Positions 18,618 to 26,470 of a stretch of 64,000 bases of DNA are shown here, in pieces. A program made the position numbers and the translations under genes. Source of the DNA: an uncultured Ruminiclostridium sp. GTDB taxonomy: Bacteria; Bacillota; Clostridia; Oscillospirales; Acutalibacteraceae. The notes below the pieces were generated by a model. The model had not been told where the DNA came from and did no database searches. It worked only from the letters and a program-made list of their open reading frames with translations. Within the stretch, counting starts at the first letter, position 1. Each line of letters opens with the position of its first letter. The stretch is taken from positions 1-64,000 of the forward strand of contig CABUCM010000012.1 in NCBI GenBank assembly GCA_902490005.1. The letters are read 5' to 3'.

Positions 18618-18988
18618 AATCTGTACCTCCTAAAGCTGTTTCCTTGCGAAACAGCGATTCTTTTATCTGCGTTTTAATTATAGCATATAAAATTAATTTT
18701 GTGACATCGGATTTTGTGATTTTACGCAGTTATCCCCATTTTGCGACACAAAGCAGTCCTTTTGTTTGTCGAATTCTTCTACACATCTGTAGGCGGAGAA
18801 AAAAGTTGTAAACGCAAAAACGCTGGCAAAAAACAAAACGGCTCCCCACAAACGTGAGGAGCGCGATTTGCGTGCAGGCTCAGCCTGCTGGGTTTGAGTT
18901 ACAAAATAAATACCTGTTCCGGCGCAGGCGCAAAAGAAAACACACCCCACAAAGTGAGGTGTGCGACTTGGAAGCGGCAACTTGCCGC
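18618..18988. repeat. Intergenic region with two hairpin repeat units downstream of tRNA-Thr
   Basis: The left part is AT-rich without a gene. From about 18826 there are two units of a roughly 100-base repeat. Each has a variable GC-rich hairpin (GCTCCCCAC/GTGAGGAGC at 18841-18862 and CACACC/GGTGTG at 18941-18963), a TTGCGTGCAGGCTCAGCC-type element and a TTACAAAATAAATACC linker. The same family recurs at 40.3 and 60.1-60.7 kb. On the minus strand the second hairpin is followed by a T-rich run and may terminate the tRNA transcript. Confidence 0.6.
18941..18963 (-). terminator. Terminator of the tRNA-Thr transcript
   Basis: On the minus strand CACACC pairs with GGTGTG (with an inner CAC/GTG stem), followed immediately by TTTTCTTTT. 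It lies 26 bases after the tRNA CCA end. Confidence 0.6.
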
Positions 18989-19064
18989 TGGAGCTACTGG
19001 TCGGACTCGAACCGACGGCCTGCGCATTACGAATGCGCTGCTCTACCAACTGAGCCACAGTAGC
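18989..19064 (-). tRNA. tRNA-Thr (anticodon CGT)
   Basis: On the minus strand the sequence folds as a full tRNA. The acceptor GCTACTG pairs with CAGTAGC, the D arm contains GGTAGAGC, and the anticodon stem GCGCA/TGCGC closes loop TTCGTAA with anticodon CGT (Thr, codon ACG). The T arm is GTCGGTTCGAGTCCGAC and the discriminator is T. The CCA end is encoded in the genome. A repeat hairpin (GCGGCAA/TTGCCGC) abuts the CCA. Confidence 0.95.
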
Positions 19065-19255
19065 GTATAATTCATTTTAATTTTAATCAGTTTCTGTATA
19101 AAACCCAGCGTATTTTTTATTATACAAAAGATCATAATATTAGTCAAGGGATTTACCGTGAAATTAGTTCACAAGGTTACACATTCCCTTTTTTAGTATA
19201 TTATAATAGTTTCCAAGGGAGGGAATGAATATATCTTTTGAAAGGAGGGGAACGC

Positions 19256-19672
19256 TTGATTCGTATGGGCAAAAAGCTGAAAAGGCTTAGAGAAAATTTT
19301 AATTTGACCCAGCAGCAGGTTGCCGAAGCCCTTGGTATCGACCGTTCCACCTACGCATACTATGAATTGGGCCGGACTACACCCGATCTCGACAAAATCG
19401 ATAAATTACAGCGGCTCTATCACGTGCAATATGAGGATCTAATCGAATATGATGAAGACGGCATGGTACAGGTGCATGATTCTAAGTTTGATTCAAATTC
19501 CTATAAAAAGTACACTTACAACAAAAGCACACAGAAAAATACAGATTTTTTCTATCAGCTGAGTAATGATGAACAGCGCTTAATTTTAAACTTTCGATTG
19601 CTTTCTACGGGTAACCAAGAAGCTATCCTGGAGGAGCTTATCGCGCTTCGCCAGCAGCAAAACGAGAAATGA
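19256..19672 (+). CDS. XRE-family helix-turn-helix regulator
   Basis: The protein has an N-terminal Cro/CI-type helix-turn-helix (MGKKLKRLRENFNLTQQQVAEALGIDRSTYAYYELGRTTPD). A linker and a C-terminal helix rich in charged residues (DEQRLILNFRLLSTGNQEAILEELIALRQQ) follow. I choose the TTG at 19256 because AAAGGAGGGG ends 5 bases before it; the longer frame begins before that site. It is about 138 residues. A terminator at 19681 ends the gene, so it is probably monocistronic. Its targets are unknown. Confidence 0.85.
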   Translation: MIRMGKKLKRLRENFNLTQQQVAEALGIDRSTYAYYELGRTTPDLDKIDKLQRLYHVQYEDLIEYDEDGMVQVHDSKFDSNSYKKYTYNKSTQKNTDFFYQLSNDEQRLILNFRLLSTGNQEAILEELIALRQQQNEK

Positions 19673-19680
19673 TAAATTTA

Positions 19681-19710
19681 AAAGGGAGGATTAAAATCCT
19701 TCCTTTTTTA
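19681..19710 (+). terminator. Intrinsic terminator of the XRE gene
   Basis: AAAGGGAGGATT pairs with AATCCTTCCTTT (one mismatch), followed by TTTT. It lies nine bases after the stop codon. Confidence 0.7.
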
Positions 19711-19773
19711 TTGCCTTATTCGGGTATATCGGCTTGGTCACCTCCTTATAATAATAACCCAGGCGTCTTGCTA

Positions 19774-19827
19774 TTGACAAACTCGCAAATGGTATTATAA
19801 TAAAATTATACCTCCCCCTGGGGGAGG
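19774..19827 (+). promoter_or_regulatory. copA promoter with CsoR-type operator palindrome
   Basis: TTGACA (19774-19779) and TATAAT (19796-19801) are separated by 16 bases. Immediately after lies the palindrome CCTCCCCCTGGGGGAGG (19811-19827), a G/C-tract dyad of the kind bound by CsoR copper repressors. Bound repressor here would block transcription start; Cu(I) would release it. The csoR gene is the last gene of the same unit. Confidence 0.75.
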
Positions 19828-19846
19828 GGGTGATAAGGAGGTCTTT

Positions 19847-22450
19847 ATGAAACAAAAATTTGACGTAACCGGCATGTCCTGCGCCTCTTGCAGCGCCCAC
19901 GTGGAAAAAAGCGTTTCCAGGATTGCCGGTGTTCAGGAAGTGCAAGTCAATCTTCTCACCAATAGTATGTCCGTCGTTTATGACGATTCTCTTACCAGCA
20001 GCGACGCCATTGTCTCTGCTGTTGAGAAAGCCGGCTATGGCGCCTGCCCCATTCAGCCAGCCCAAAACGCAAAAGCCCAATCCCCCTCCGTTTTGCATCG
20101 GGAAGACCCCGCTTTGAGAGAACAAAAGGAAATGAAACACAGGCTGATTATTTCCCTGGTGTTTCTGATTCCCTTGTTTTATCTATCCATGGGGCACATG
20201 ATGGGGCTGCCGATTCCCTGGTTCTTTCACGGGGAAGAAAACGCCCTGGCCTTTGCCTTTACCCAATTGCTTCTGTGCCTGCCTATCGCGCTGGTGAACC
20301 GTCACTATTTCACCGGCGGCTTTGCCGCCTTGTGGCACCGTTCCCCCAATATGGATTCTCTGATCGGCATCGGTTCCGCCGCCGCCTTGGTTTACGGCGT
20401 GTGGGCCATTTATCAAATCGGGTTCGGTTTGGGCCACGGCGATCTTCATCTGGTCCACGAGTATTCTATGGACCTGTATTTTGAGTCTGCTGGTATGATT
20501 CTAACCTTGATTACCGTGGGAAAATATTTGGAAAGTAGAGCCAAAGGAAGAACCTCCCAGGCCATCACCAAGCTGGTGAACCTTGCGCCGAAAACCGCTG
20601 TCCGCCTAACGGAAAACGGAGCGGAGGAGGAAATCCCTCTGGAAAACGTTCAGGCCGGGGATATTCTGGCCGTTAAGCCCGGCCAATCCATCCCCACCGA
20701 CGGCGAGGTGGCGGAAGGCGTTTCTTCTGTGGATGAATCCGCCATTACCGGGGAAAGCATCCCGGTGGAAAAACAACCGGGAGACCCGGTCACCGGTGGT
20801 TCCATCAACCAGTCTGGCTTTTTGAAAATGCGGGCCACCAAGGTGGGCGGCGATACCACCCTGGCTCAGATCATCCGCTTGGTGGAGGAAGCCAGCTCCT
20901 CCAAAGCCCCCATCTCCAAGCTTGCCGACCGGGTCAGCGGCGTATTCGTACCCATCGTTATTTCCATTGCCGTTCTGGCGATTATCGTCTGGCTGTTCAT
21001 CGGGGAGCCTTTCTCCTTCGCCCTTTCCATCGGTATCTCCGTATTAGTCATCTCCTGCCCCTGCGCACTGGGCCTTGCAACCCCCACAGCCATTATGGTG
21101 GGCACCGGAAAAGGCGCGGAAAACGGGATTTTAATCAAATCAGCGGAAGCCCTGGAAATCGCCCATTCCGTCGGCGCGGTGGTACTGGATAAAACCGGAA
21201 CCATCACCGAGGGCAAACCCCACGTCACCGATCTGGTGGATGTGGGCCTGGTCCCCAACCTGCTTCAGCTTGCCGCTTCCCTGGAGAAAAATTCCGAGCA
21301 TCCCCTGGCCGCCGCCATTGTGGCGGAGGCGGAAAAGCAGCAGCTTTCCCTTCTTCCGGTAGAAGGCTTCTCCTCAGAGCCAGGCAAGGGTATCCGCGGT
21401 AAAATCAGCGGAAAAACCTATCTTGCCGGCAATCAGAAAATCCTTCAGGAAAGCGGCGTGGAGACCGCGGCCTTGGAGCCTGCCGCCGCCCGTTTGGCAG
21501 AGGAGGGCAAAACCCCGATGTTTTTTGCCCAGGACGGCCAGGCCATCGGCGTTATTGCCGCGGCGGATATTATTAAGCCCACCAGCGCCCAGGCGGTGGC
21601 CGAATGGAAGGCCATGGGTATCGATGTGGTGATGCTTACCGGCGACAACGAGCGTACCGCCGCCGCCATTCAGAAACAGGTCGGCATTACCCGGGTGGTT
21701 GCCCAGGTACTTCCCCAGGACAAGGAAAAAGAAGTGCGGGCCATTCAGCAAGCCGGCAAAAAGGTAGCGATGGTGGGCGACGGTATCAACGATGCTCCCG
21801 CCCTCACCGCCGCCGACGTGGGCATCGCTATCGGCGCGGGCACCGACATCGCCATTGAATCAGCAGATATCGTGCTGATGAAAAGCGACCTGATGGACGC
21901 GGTTTCCGCCATCCAGTTAAGCAAGGCAACCCTTCGGAATATCAAGGAAAACCTGTTCTGGGCCCTGTTCTACAACAGCCTGGGGATCCCTCTGGCCTGC
22001 GGTGTTTTCTTTTACCTGCTAGGCTGGAAGCTGAACCCCATGTTCGCCGCCGCGGCGATGAGCCTGAGTTCCGTGTTCGTGGTTTCTAACGCTTTGCGGC
22101 TGAAATTTTTCCGGCCAAAATTTTCATCCCCGCCGGCGGTCTCCGCAAAGGCAGAGACCGGAAAACAAGTCCATGTGGAAAATCTCATCCTTCCGAAACA
22201 GGATGAGTTACAAGATCATTATGATAACAAAGGAGAAATTACGATGACAGAAAAAACCATGAAAATCGAAGGTATGTCCTGCGGCCACTGCTCCGCGCGG
22301 GTGGAACAGGCCCTGAATGCCATTGACGGCGTGTCCGCTAAGGTGAATCTGGAGGCTAAAACCGCCTCTATCGTCCTTTCCAAGCCGGTAGAGGATCAGG
22401 CTCTGGTGAAAGCGGTGACCGACGCCGGTTACCAAGTGGTTGGTATTTGA
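19847..22450 (+). CDS. copA: Copper-exporting P1B-type ATPase with C-terminal CopZ-like domain
   Basis: The 867-residue membrane pump exports Cu(I). It has an N-terminal heavy-metal domain (GMSCASC, Cys12 and Cys15), the membrane metal site CPC (residues 404-406), the phosphorylation motif DKTGT (Asp448), SEHPLA, and GDGINDAPAL in the ATP-binding region. After the last membrane helices, a linker of about 30 residues leads to a second heavy-metal domain (GMSCGHC) at about residues 800-867, the size of a free CopZ chaperone. AAGGAGG precedes the ATG. The C-terminal position of the second domain is unusual, and an internal ribosome-binding site lies just before it (see the 22229-22450 entry). 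Confidence 0.95.
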   Translation: MKQKFDVTGMSCASCSAHVEKSVSRIAGVQEVQVNLLTNSMSVVYDDSLTSSDAIVSAVEKAGYGACPIQPAQNAKAQSPSVLHREDPALREQKEMKHRLIISLVFLIPLFYLSMGHMMGLPIPWFFHGEENALAFAFTQLLLCLPIALVNRHYFTGGFAALWHRSPNMDSLIGIGSAAALVYGVWAIYQIGFGLGHGDLHLVHEYSMDLYFESAGMILTLITVGKYLESRAKGRTSQAITKLVNLAPKTAVRLTENGAEEEIPLENVQAGDILAVKPGQSIPTDGEVAEGVSSVDESAITGESIPVEKQPGDPVTGGSINQSGFLKMRATKVGGDTTLAQIIRLVEEASSSKAPISKLADRVSGVFVPIVISIAVLAIIVWLFIGEPFSFALSIGISVLVISCPCALGLATPTAIMVGTGKGAENGILIKSAEALEIAHSVGAVVLDKTGTITEGKPHVTDLVDVGLVPNLLQLAASLEKNSEHPLAAAIVAEAEKQQLSLLPVEGFSSEPGKGIRGKISGKTYLAGNQKILQESGVETAALEPAAARLAEEGKTPMFFAQDGQAIGVIAAADIIKPTSAQAVAEWKAMGIDVVMLTGDNERTAAAIQKQVGITRVVAQVLPQDKEKEVRAIQQAGKKVAMVGDGINDAPALTAADVGIAIGAGTDIAIESADIVLMKSDLMDAVSAIQLSKATLRNIKENLFWALFYNSLGIPLACGVFFYLLGWKLNPMFAAAAMSLSSVFVVSNALRLKFFRPKFSSPPAVSAKAETGKQVHVENLILPKQDELQDHYDNKGEITMTEKTMKIEGMSCGHCSARVEQALNAIDGVSAKVNLEAKTASIVLSKPVEDQALVKAVTDAGYQVVGI
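22229..22450 (+). other. Internal ribosome-binding site and candidate separate CopZ start inside copA
   Basis: AAAGGAG (22229-22235) lies 8 bases before an in-frame ATG at 22244 (codon 800 of copA). Translation from there would give a 68-residue protein starting MTEKTMKIEGMSCGHC, exactly a complete CopZ-type copper chaperone. This suggests either a fused ancestral copA-copZ pair still making free CopZ, or a recent stop-codon loss. Confidence 0.5.
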
Positions 22451-22452
22451 CC

Positions 22453-22716
22453 ATGCAGGCGGATAAGGAAAAGGTTTCTGCGCTGCTGAAAACAGCCCGG
22501 GGGCAAATCGACGGGATTTTGAAAATGGTAGAACAGGACCGCTATTGCCTGGATGTTTACCATCAAATCACAGCCACCCAATGCGTACTAAAAAAAGCCA
22601 ACAAGGAGATTATGACCGCCCATATGTACCACTGTGTCAAGGAAGCCTTTGAGCAGGGCGACCCGGAGGAAAAGATTCAGGAGCTGGTGGATTTAATGGA
22701 CAAATCCTCCCGGTAA
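22453..22716 (+). CDS. csoR: CsoR-type copper-sensing repressor
   Basis: The protein of about 87 residues is all-helical with RGQIDGILKMVEQDRYCLDVYHQI and shows the Cu(I) ligand set Cys32, His57 and Cys61 (counted from ATG 22453). It therefore belongs to the copper-sensing rather than formaldehyde-sensing branch. It follows copA by two bases, so it is translated together with it, and the palindrome before copA is its likely operator, giving autoregulation. Confidence 0.9.
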   Translation: MQADKEKVSALLKTARGQIDGILKMVEQDRYCLDVYHQITATQCVLKKANKEIMTAHMYHCVKEAFEQGDPEEKIQELVDLMDKSSR

Positions 22717-22886
22717 ACGGCAATCATTGTCAACAGAAGTACCCGGCCTTCTTTGTCATTCCTTACAAAAAATAACTTTTATATTTACAGCCTTGTATTT
22801 CCGTAGTAAAATAAAATTGTACTAAATATTGTTTCTTTTTATTACGCTAATTGTAATCAATGAACAAATCAAAAGGGGGTAATCGT

Positions 22887-23525
22887 TTGAACTCCAGAGC
22901 AATTGACCTTCGCGCCAAGAAAAATAAAAGGATCGGCATTAAAATCATTCCAGGCCATTTTTCCACCAGCCATTCCCATGTAAATTATTACATTGATATG
23001 ACTGATATCAAATCTTATTATAAAAAAGCGAAGCTGACGGCGGAGGAATTGGCAAAATCCTATTCCGCAACGCCGGTGGATGTGATTATCTGCCTGGAAG
23101 GCACCCGCATTGTAGGCGCTTATTTGGCGGAGGAGCTTGCCCAGACCAACATCGCCGCTATTAACCACGACGCCAACATCGCCGTGGTGACCCCGGAAAC
23201 CAACGCCAACAACCAGATGATCTTCCGGGATAACATCCAGCCTATCATTTGGAACAAGCGGGTTCTGTTGGTGGTGGCGTCGGTGACCACCGGCAAAACT
23301 ATCGGCCGGGCCATGGAATGTATTCAGTATTACAACGGCCAGCTGACCGGCATTTGCGCCCTGTTCAGCGCCATTGAGGAAAGCGACGGCATCCCGATCC
23401 ATTCCTTGTTCTCCCTGAAGGATATTCCGGATTATCAGAATTTTTCGCCTCACGAGTGCCCTTACTGCAAGGAACACACCAAGATCGACGCCATGGTGAA
23501 CAGCTACGGCTATACCAAATTCTAA
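22887..23525 (+). CDS. Phosphoribosyltransferase-fold protein with altered PRPP loop
   Basis: The protein of about 212 residues has the type I PRTase core (PVDVIICLEGTRIVGAYLAEEL, then VLLVVASVTTGKTIGRAMECI). In active enzymes the loop reads V-[DE]-D-x-x-[ST]-[TS]-G-x-T, with two acidic residues before TTG. Here those positions are Ala and Ser, so PRPP use is doubtful. A C-terminal CPYCKEHTKID adds a CxxC pair. I choose TTG 22887 because AAAGGGGGT ends a few bases before it. The gene is monocistronic with its own terminator. It could be a regulatory relative of orotate PRTase. Confidence 0.65.
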   Translation: MNSRAIDLRAKKNKRIGIKIIPGHFSTSHSHVNYYIDMTDIKSYYKKAKLTAEELAKSYSATPVDVIICLEGTRIVGAYLAEELAQTNIAAINHDANIAVVTPETNANNQMIFRDNIQPIIWNKRVLLVVASVTTGKTIGRAMECIQYYNGQLTGICALFSAIEESDGIPIHSLFSLKDIPDYQNFSPHECPYCKEHTKIDAMVNSYGYTKF

Positions 23526-23544
23526 AAATTCATAGCGATATCCC

Positions 23545-23581
23545 AGACAGAGGGCGGGTTTCACCACCCTCTGTCTTTTTT
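23545..23581 (+). terminator. Intrinsic terminator
   Basis: AGACAGAGGG (23545-23554) pairs with CCCTCTGTCT (23567-23576), followed by a T-run. It lies 19 bases after the PRTase-like gene. Confidence 0.8.
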
Positions 23582-23736
23582 CGCCCAAATGTTTCTAAAA
23601 AGGGAACAAATCGTGATATTTTCTCGAAAACATTTCCTTTTCGTAAAAATTATGTTATTATAAATGTTTGTAGAAAGGATGTGAGGAATGACAGAAATAT
23701 CAGGAATTTGATTCTTATTGGAGGCTAAATTTTATT

Positions 23737-24993
23737 ATGTTCACAACAAAAGATGCGGCGCTATTCATGTCATCATTTTCTGTATATAAGGGAATTCTCC
23801 ACCGCACGGTGCCGGGCGCCTTTTACCGGCTGCTGTGCGCTTACGACGCACCGCCTGTGGAATTCGCCAGGGCCTGGGGCGAGTTTTTCGCCCTGCTGAG
23901 CGAGCGGGGTTACAGCGATAATTTGTCCCGCTGCCTTTCCGAAACCGCCCTGTTCGATGAAAACGCCTTTTCCAAGGCCGCGGCCGCGGGAACCGAAGGC
24001 CAGCTTGGGGCTTATGTGAAAAAAGCGGTAAAACGGGATGTTGAAATCATCCAACAGATAGGCGCTATGACCCCGGAACATCTTCTGGACGGTTACCACC
24101 GGCTGGACGAGCTGGGCTGCGTGGCGGAAACCCTGCCTCACTGGGGCGTAGGGGCTCCCATTGACGAACTCAGCGGCGGCGCTCAAGCCTGTATTGAAAA
24201 AATGGCCGCGTATTACCGAGCCCACGGCTGCGGCATGTACGCCCGCTACCGCGCTTTTATCTGGCGGGACGGCGGCATTCAGCCTGTGGTTTATCCGGAT
24301 CCCATCCGGCTGAAAAGCCTGAAAGGATACGAGGCCGCCAGAAGGGTGGTAATCGACAACACCCTAGCGTTTTTAAACGGGCTTACCGCCAACAACTGCC
24401 TGCTTTACGGCGACCGGGGCACCGGGAAATCCTCTACGGTCAAGGCGGTCCTCAACGAATACGCCCCCCAGGGGCTGCGCATGGTGGAAATGCCCAAGGA
24501 CCGGCTGGGGGATTTTCCAAAACTGGTGGAGCAGATCGCCGCTCTTCCGCTGCGCTTCATCATTTTTATCGACGACCTTTCTTTTACTCAGCAGGATGAT
24601 ACCTACGCGGCGTTAAAGGCCGTTTTAGAGGGCGGGCTGGCCTCCCAGCCGGACAACGCCCTGATTTACGCTACTTCTAACCGCCGCCATTTGGTGCGGG
24701 AATGCTTCTCTGACCGGGATGGCGACGAGATTCACCGGGGCGATACCATCCAGGAGAGCCTGTCCCTGTCCGACCGGTTTGGCCTTTCCGTTAACTTTTC
24801 TGTTCCTGACAAAATCAAATATCTGGATATTGTTCACGCTTTGGCGGCAGAACGGGATCTGGAAATTGATAGCGCATCCTTGGAAGCGGGCGCGGAACGC
24901 TGGGCCTTAGAACGAGGAGGCCGCTCCCCCCGCTGCGCGAAACAGTATATCGCAATGGTGGAATCCCGGCTAAAGCAGGGATTGCCCCTTTAA
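23737..24993 (+). CDS. DUF815-family AAA+ ATPase
   Basis: The 418-residue protein has an N-terminal helical half. From about residue 195 comes an AAA+ domain with Walker A GDRGTGKSS (about residues 225-233), Walker B FIIFIDDLSF, a sensor segment ALIYATSNRRHLV and a C-terminal lid. This is the DUF815 pattern, a DnaA/DnaC-like ATPase of unknown role found in many bacteria. The nearest upstream GGAGG is 13 bases from the ATG, so the exact start is uncertain. The lipoprotein gene follows after 19 bases, suggesting co-transcription. Confidence 0.8.
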   Translation: MFTTKDAALFMSSFSVYKGILHRTVPGAFYRLLCAYDAPPVEFARAWGEFFALLSERGYSDNLSRCLSETALFDENAFSKAAAAGTEGQLGAYVKKAVKRDVEIIQQIGAMTPEHLLDGYHRLDELGCVAETLPHWGVGAPIDELSGGAQACIEKMAAYYRAHGCGMYARYRAFIWRDGGIQPVVYPDPIRLKSLKGYEAARRVVIDNTLAFLNGLTANNCLLYGDRGTGKSSTVKAVLNEYAPQGLRMVEMPKDRLGDFPKLVEQIAALPLRFIIFIDDLSFTQQDDTYAALKAVLEGGLASQPDNALIYATSNRRHLVRECFSDRDGDEIHRGDTIQESLSLSDRFGLSVNFSVPDKIKYLDIVHALAAERDLEIDSASLEAGAERWALERGGRSPRCAKQYIAMVESRLKQGLPL

Positions 24994-25012
24994 ACCGAAA
25001 GGAGAACTGCCA

Positions 25013-26341
25013 ATGAAAACCCGAATTTTTGCTTTGGGCTTAGCTGTGCTTATGCTATTTACCATGCTGTCCGGCTGCTCAGGCGGAGATAACAGCTCTG
25101 GATCCGGCTCCAGCGCCGGCTCTTCCGCGCCGGCCCCCGCTCAGCAGGAGTATCCTATTACCATAAACAATGTGGAAATCAAAGAGGCTCCCGCCAGCGT
25201 CGTTACCCTTTCCCCCTCTCTGGCGGATGTGGTTATTGCTCTAAGATACCAGGCCCTGCTCACTGGCCGCAGCGAAGACTGTACCGCTGAAGACCTGGCG
25301 TCCCTGCCCACTGTGGGCACCGCCAAAAGCCTGGACATGGATAAGCTGAAGGAGCTGAAGCCTCAGCTGGTACTTTCCGACGAGGCTTTGTCAGAAAGCC
25401 AGGTAAAAGAGCTGAACGACGCGGGCATCACGGTTTTGGTCCAGTCCCCTGCCACCACCAGGGAAACCTTTGAAACTCTTTACACCAACATTGGTTCCGC
25501 CCTGAAGGGCGGCATTACCGGCTTTACCGCGGCACAGGAAAAGGCCCAGAACATGCTGATGACCTTAGATGACATCAACCGCCTGATTCCCGCCAGCAAT
25601 ACGCCCATCACCGCCTGCTACTTATACGATACCACCGGCGAAGTGGTGACCGGGGATACTTTCGCGAGTAAGCTGATCGAATTTGCCGGCGCCGTAAACG
25701 TGGCCAATTCCTCTACGAAGGGGAAAATGGAACTGAAAGCCCTGACCACCAGTAATCCCAATTATATTTTCTGTTCCTCCGCGGTAAAGGATAAATTATC
25801 GGCGGATGAAACCCTTTCCAAATTGAAAGCCGTGGAGGAGGGAAAGGTCATCGTCATGGATCCCCTTCTGATGGAGCTTCAGGGCAGTTCGGTCATTGAG
25901 GCGGTCACCCTGATGGCCGGCGCTATGTACCCTTCGCTGACCTCCTCCAGTTCGGAAGCTTCTTCCGAGGCTTCCTCCTCTCAAGCTTCCTCCGAACCTT
26001 CTTCTTCGGAAGCCAGCAGCAGCGGATCCAGTTCCTCTTCCAGCGATTCATCCCAGGCTGCCTCCAGCAGCTCCTCCTCTTCCACGAACCCCTTCCCCAA
26101 GGGGACCACCATGAAGCTGGGAGATACCGGAGACAACGTGACAAAGCTGCAGCAGCGGCTTCTGGAACTGGGCCACACCTATTCGGAGCCCACCGGAACC
26201 TTTGACGATCTGACGGAACAGGGCGTTATGAACTTCCAGTTCCTTTCCGACATGGTCGCCGACGGCATTGCGGATGACGCGTTTTTGGACGCTTTGTATT
26301 CTCCCAACGCGGTGAAAGGGCCAAACTACGGTTTACGGTAA
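25013..26341 (+). CDS. Binding-protein-like lipoprotein with C-terminal peptidoglycan-binding domain
   Basis: The 442-residue protein has a lipoprotein signal (LSGC, Cys22) and a type III (BtuF/FhuD-like) substrate-binding domain at about residues 50-305. That domain contains VVTLSPSLADVVIAL, PTVGTAKSLDMDKLKELKPQLVL and GKVIVMDPLLMEL. A Ser-rich tether of about 55 residues follows, then a PG_binding_1 repeat (LGDTGDNVTKLQQRLLELGHTY...GTFDDLTEQGVMNFQ). GAAAGGAG precedes the ATG. There is no permease or ATPase for a metal/corrinoid importer nearby. The fusion would tie a ligand-binding protein to both membrane and cell wall. The ligand is unknown. Confidence 0.75.
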   Translation: MKTRIFALGLAVLMLFTMLSGCSGGDNSSGSGSSAGSSAPAPAQQEYPITINNVEIKEAPASVVTLSPSLADVVIALRYQALLTGRSEDCTAEDLASLPTVGTAKSLDMDKLKELKPQLVLSDEALSESQVKELNDAGITVLVQSPATTRETFETLYTNIGSALKGGITGFTAAQEKAQNMLMTLDDINRLIPASNTPITACYLYDTTGEVVTGDTFASKLIEFAGAVNVANSSTKGKMELKALTTSNPNYIFCSSAVKDKLSADETLSKLKAVEEGKVIVMDPLLMELQGSSVIEAVTLMAGAMYPSLTSSSSEASSEASSSQASSEPSSSEASSSGSSSSSSDSSQAASSSSSSSTNPFPKGTTMKLGDTGDNVTKLQQRLLELGHTYSEPTGTFDDLTEQGVMNFQFLSDMVADGIADDAFLDALYSPNAVKGPNYGLR

Positions 26342-26350
26342 CAACAAGCA

Positions 26351-26381
26351 GGCCGGAAGGAAATTCCTTCCGGCCGTTTTT
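26351..26381 (+). terminator. Intrinsic terminator
   Basis: GGCCGGAAGGAA (26351-26362) pairs with TTCCTTCCGGCC (26364-26375) and is followed by GTTTTT. It ends the DUF815/lipoprotein unit. Confidence 0.8.
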
Positions 26382-26470
26382 CATGTTTTTTGAAAATCCG
26401 TCAAAGGATACTTTTAAATTCATTTTCATTTTGGTATACTATGATTAAATTCAGAAAAAGGGGTGGCTTA

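Noticed and set aside
18693..19058. Minus-strand open frame of 121 codons with GTGIYFVTQTQQAEPARKS
   Set aside because: It runs through tRNA-Thr and the hairpin repeats, so it is an artefact of these sequences.
22717..22886. Possible riboswitch before the PRTase-like gene
   Set aside because: The leader is short and AT-rich and I see no conserved riboswitch core such as a purine or PRPP aptamer.
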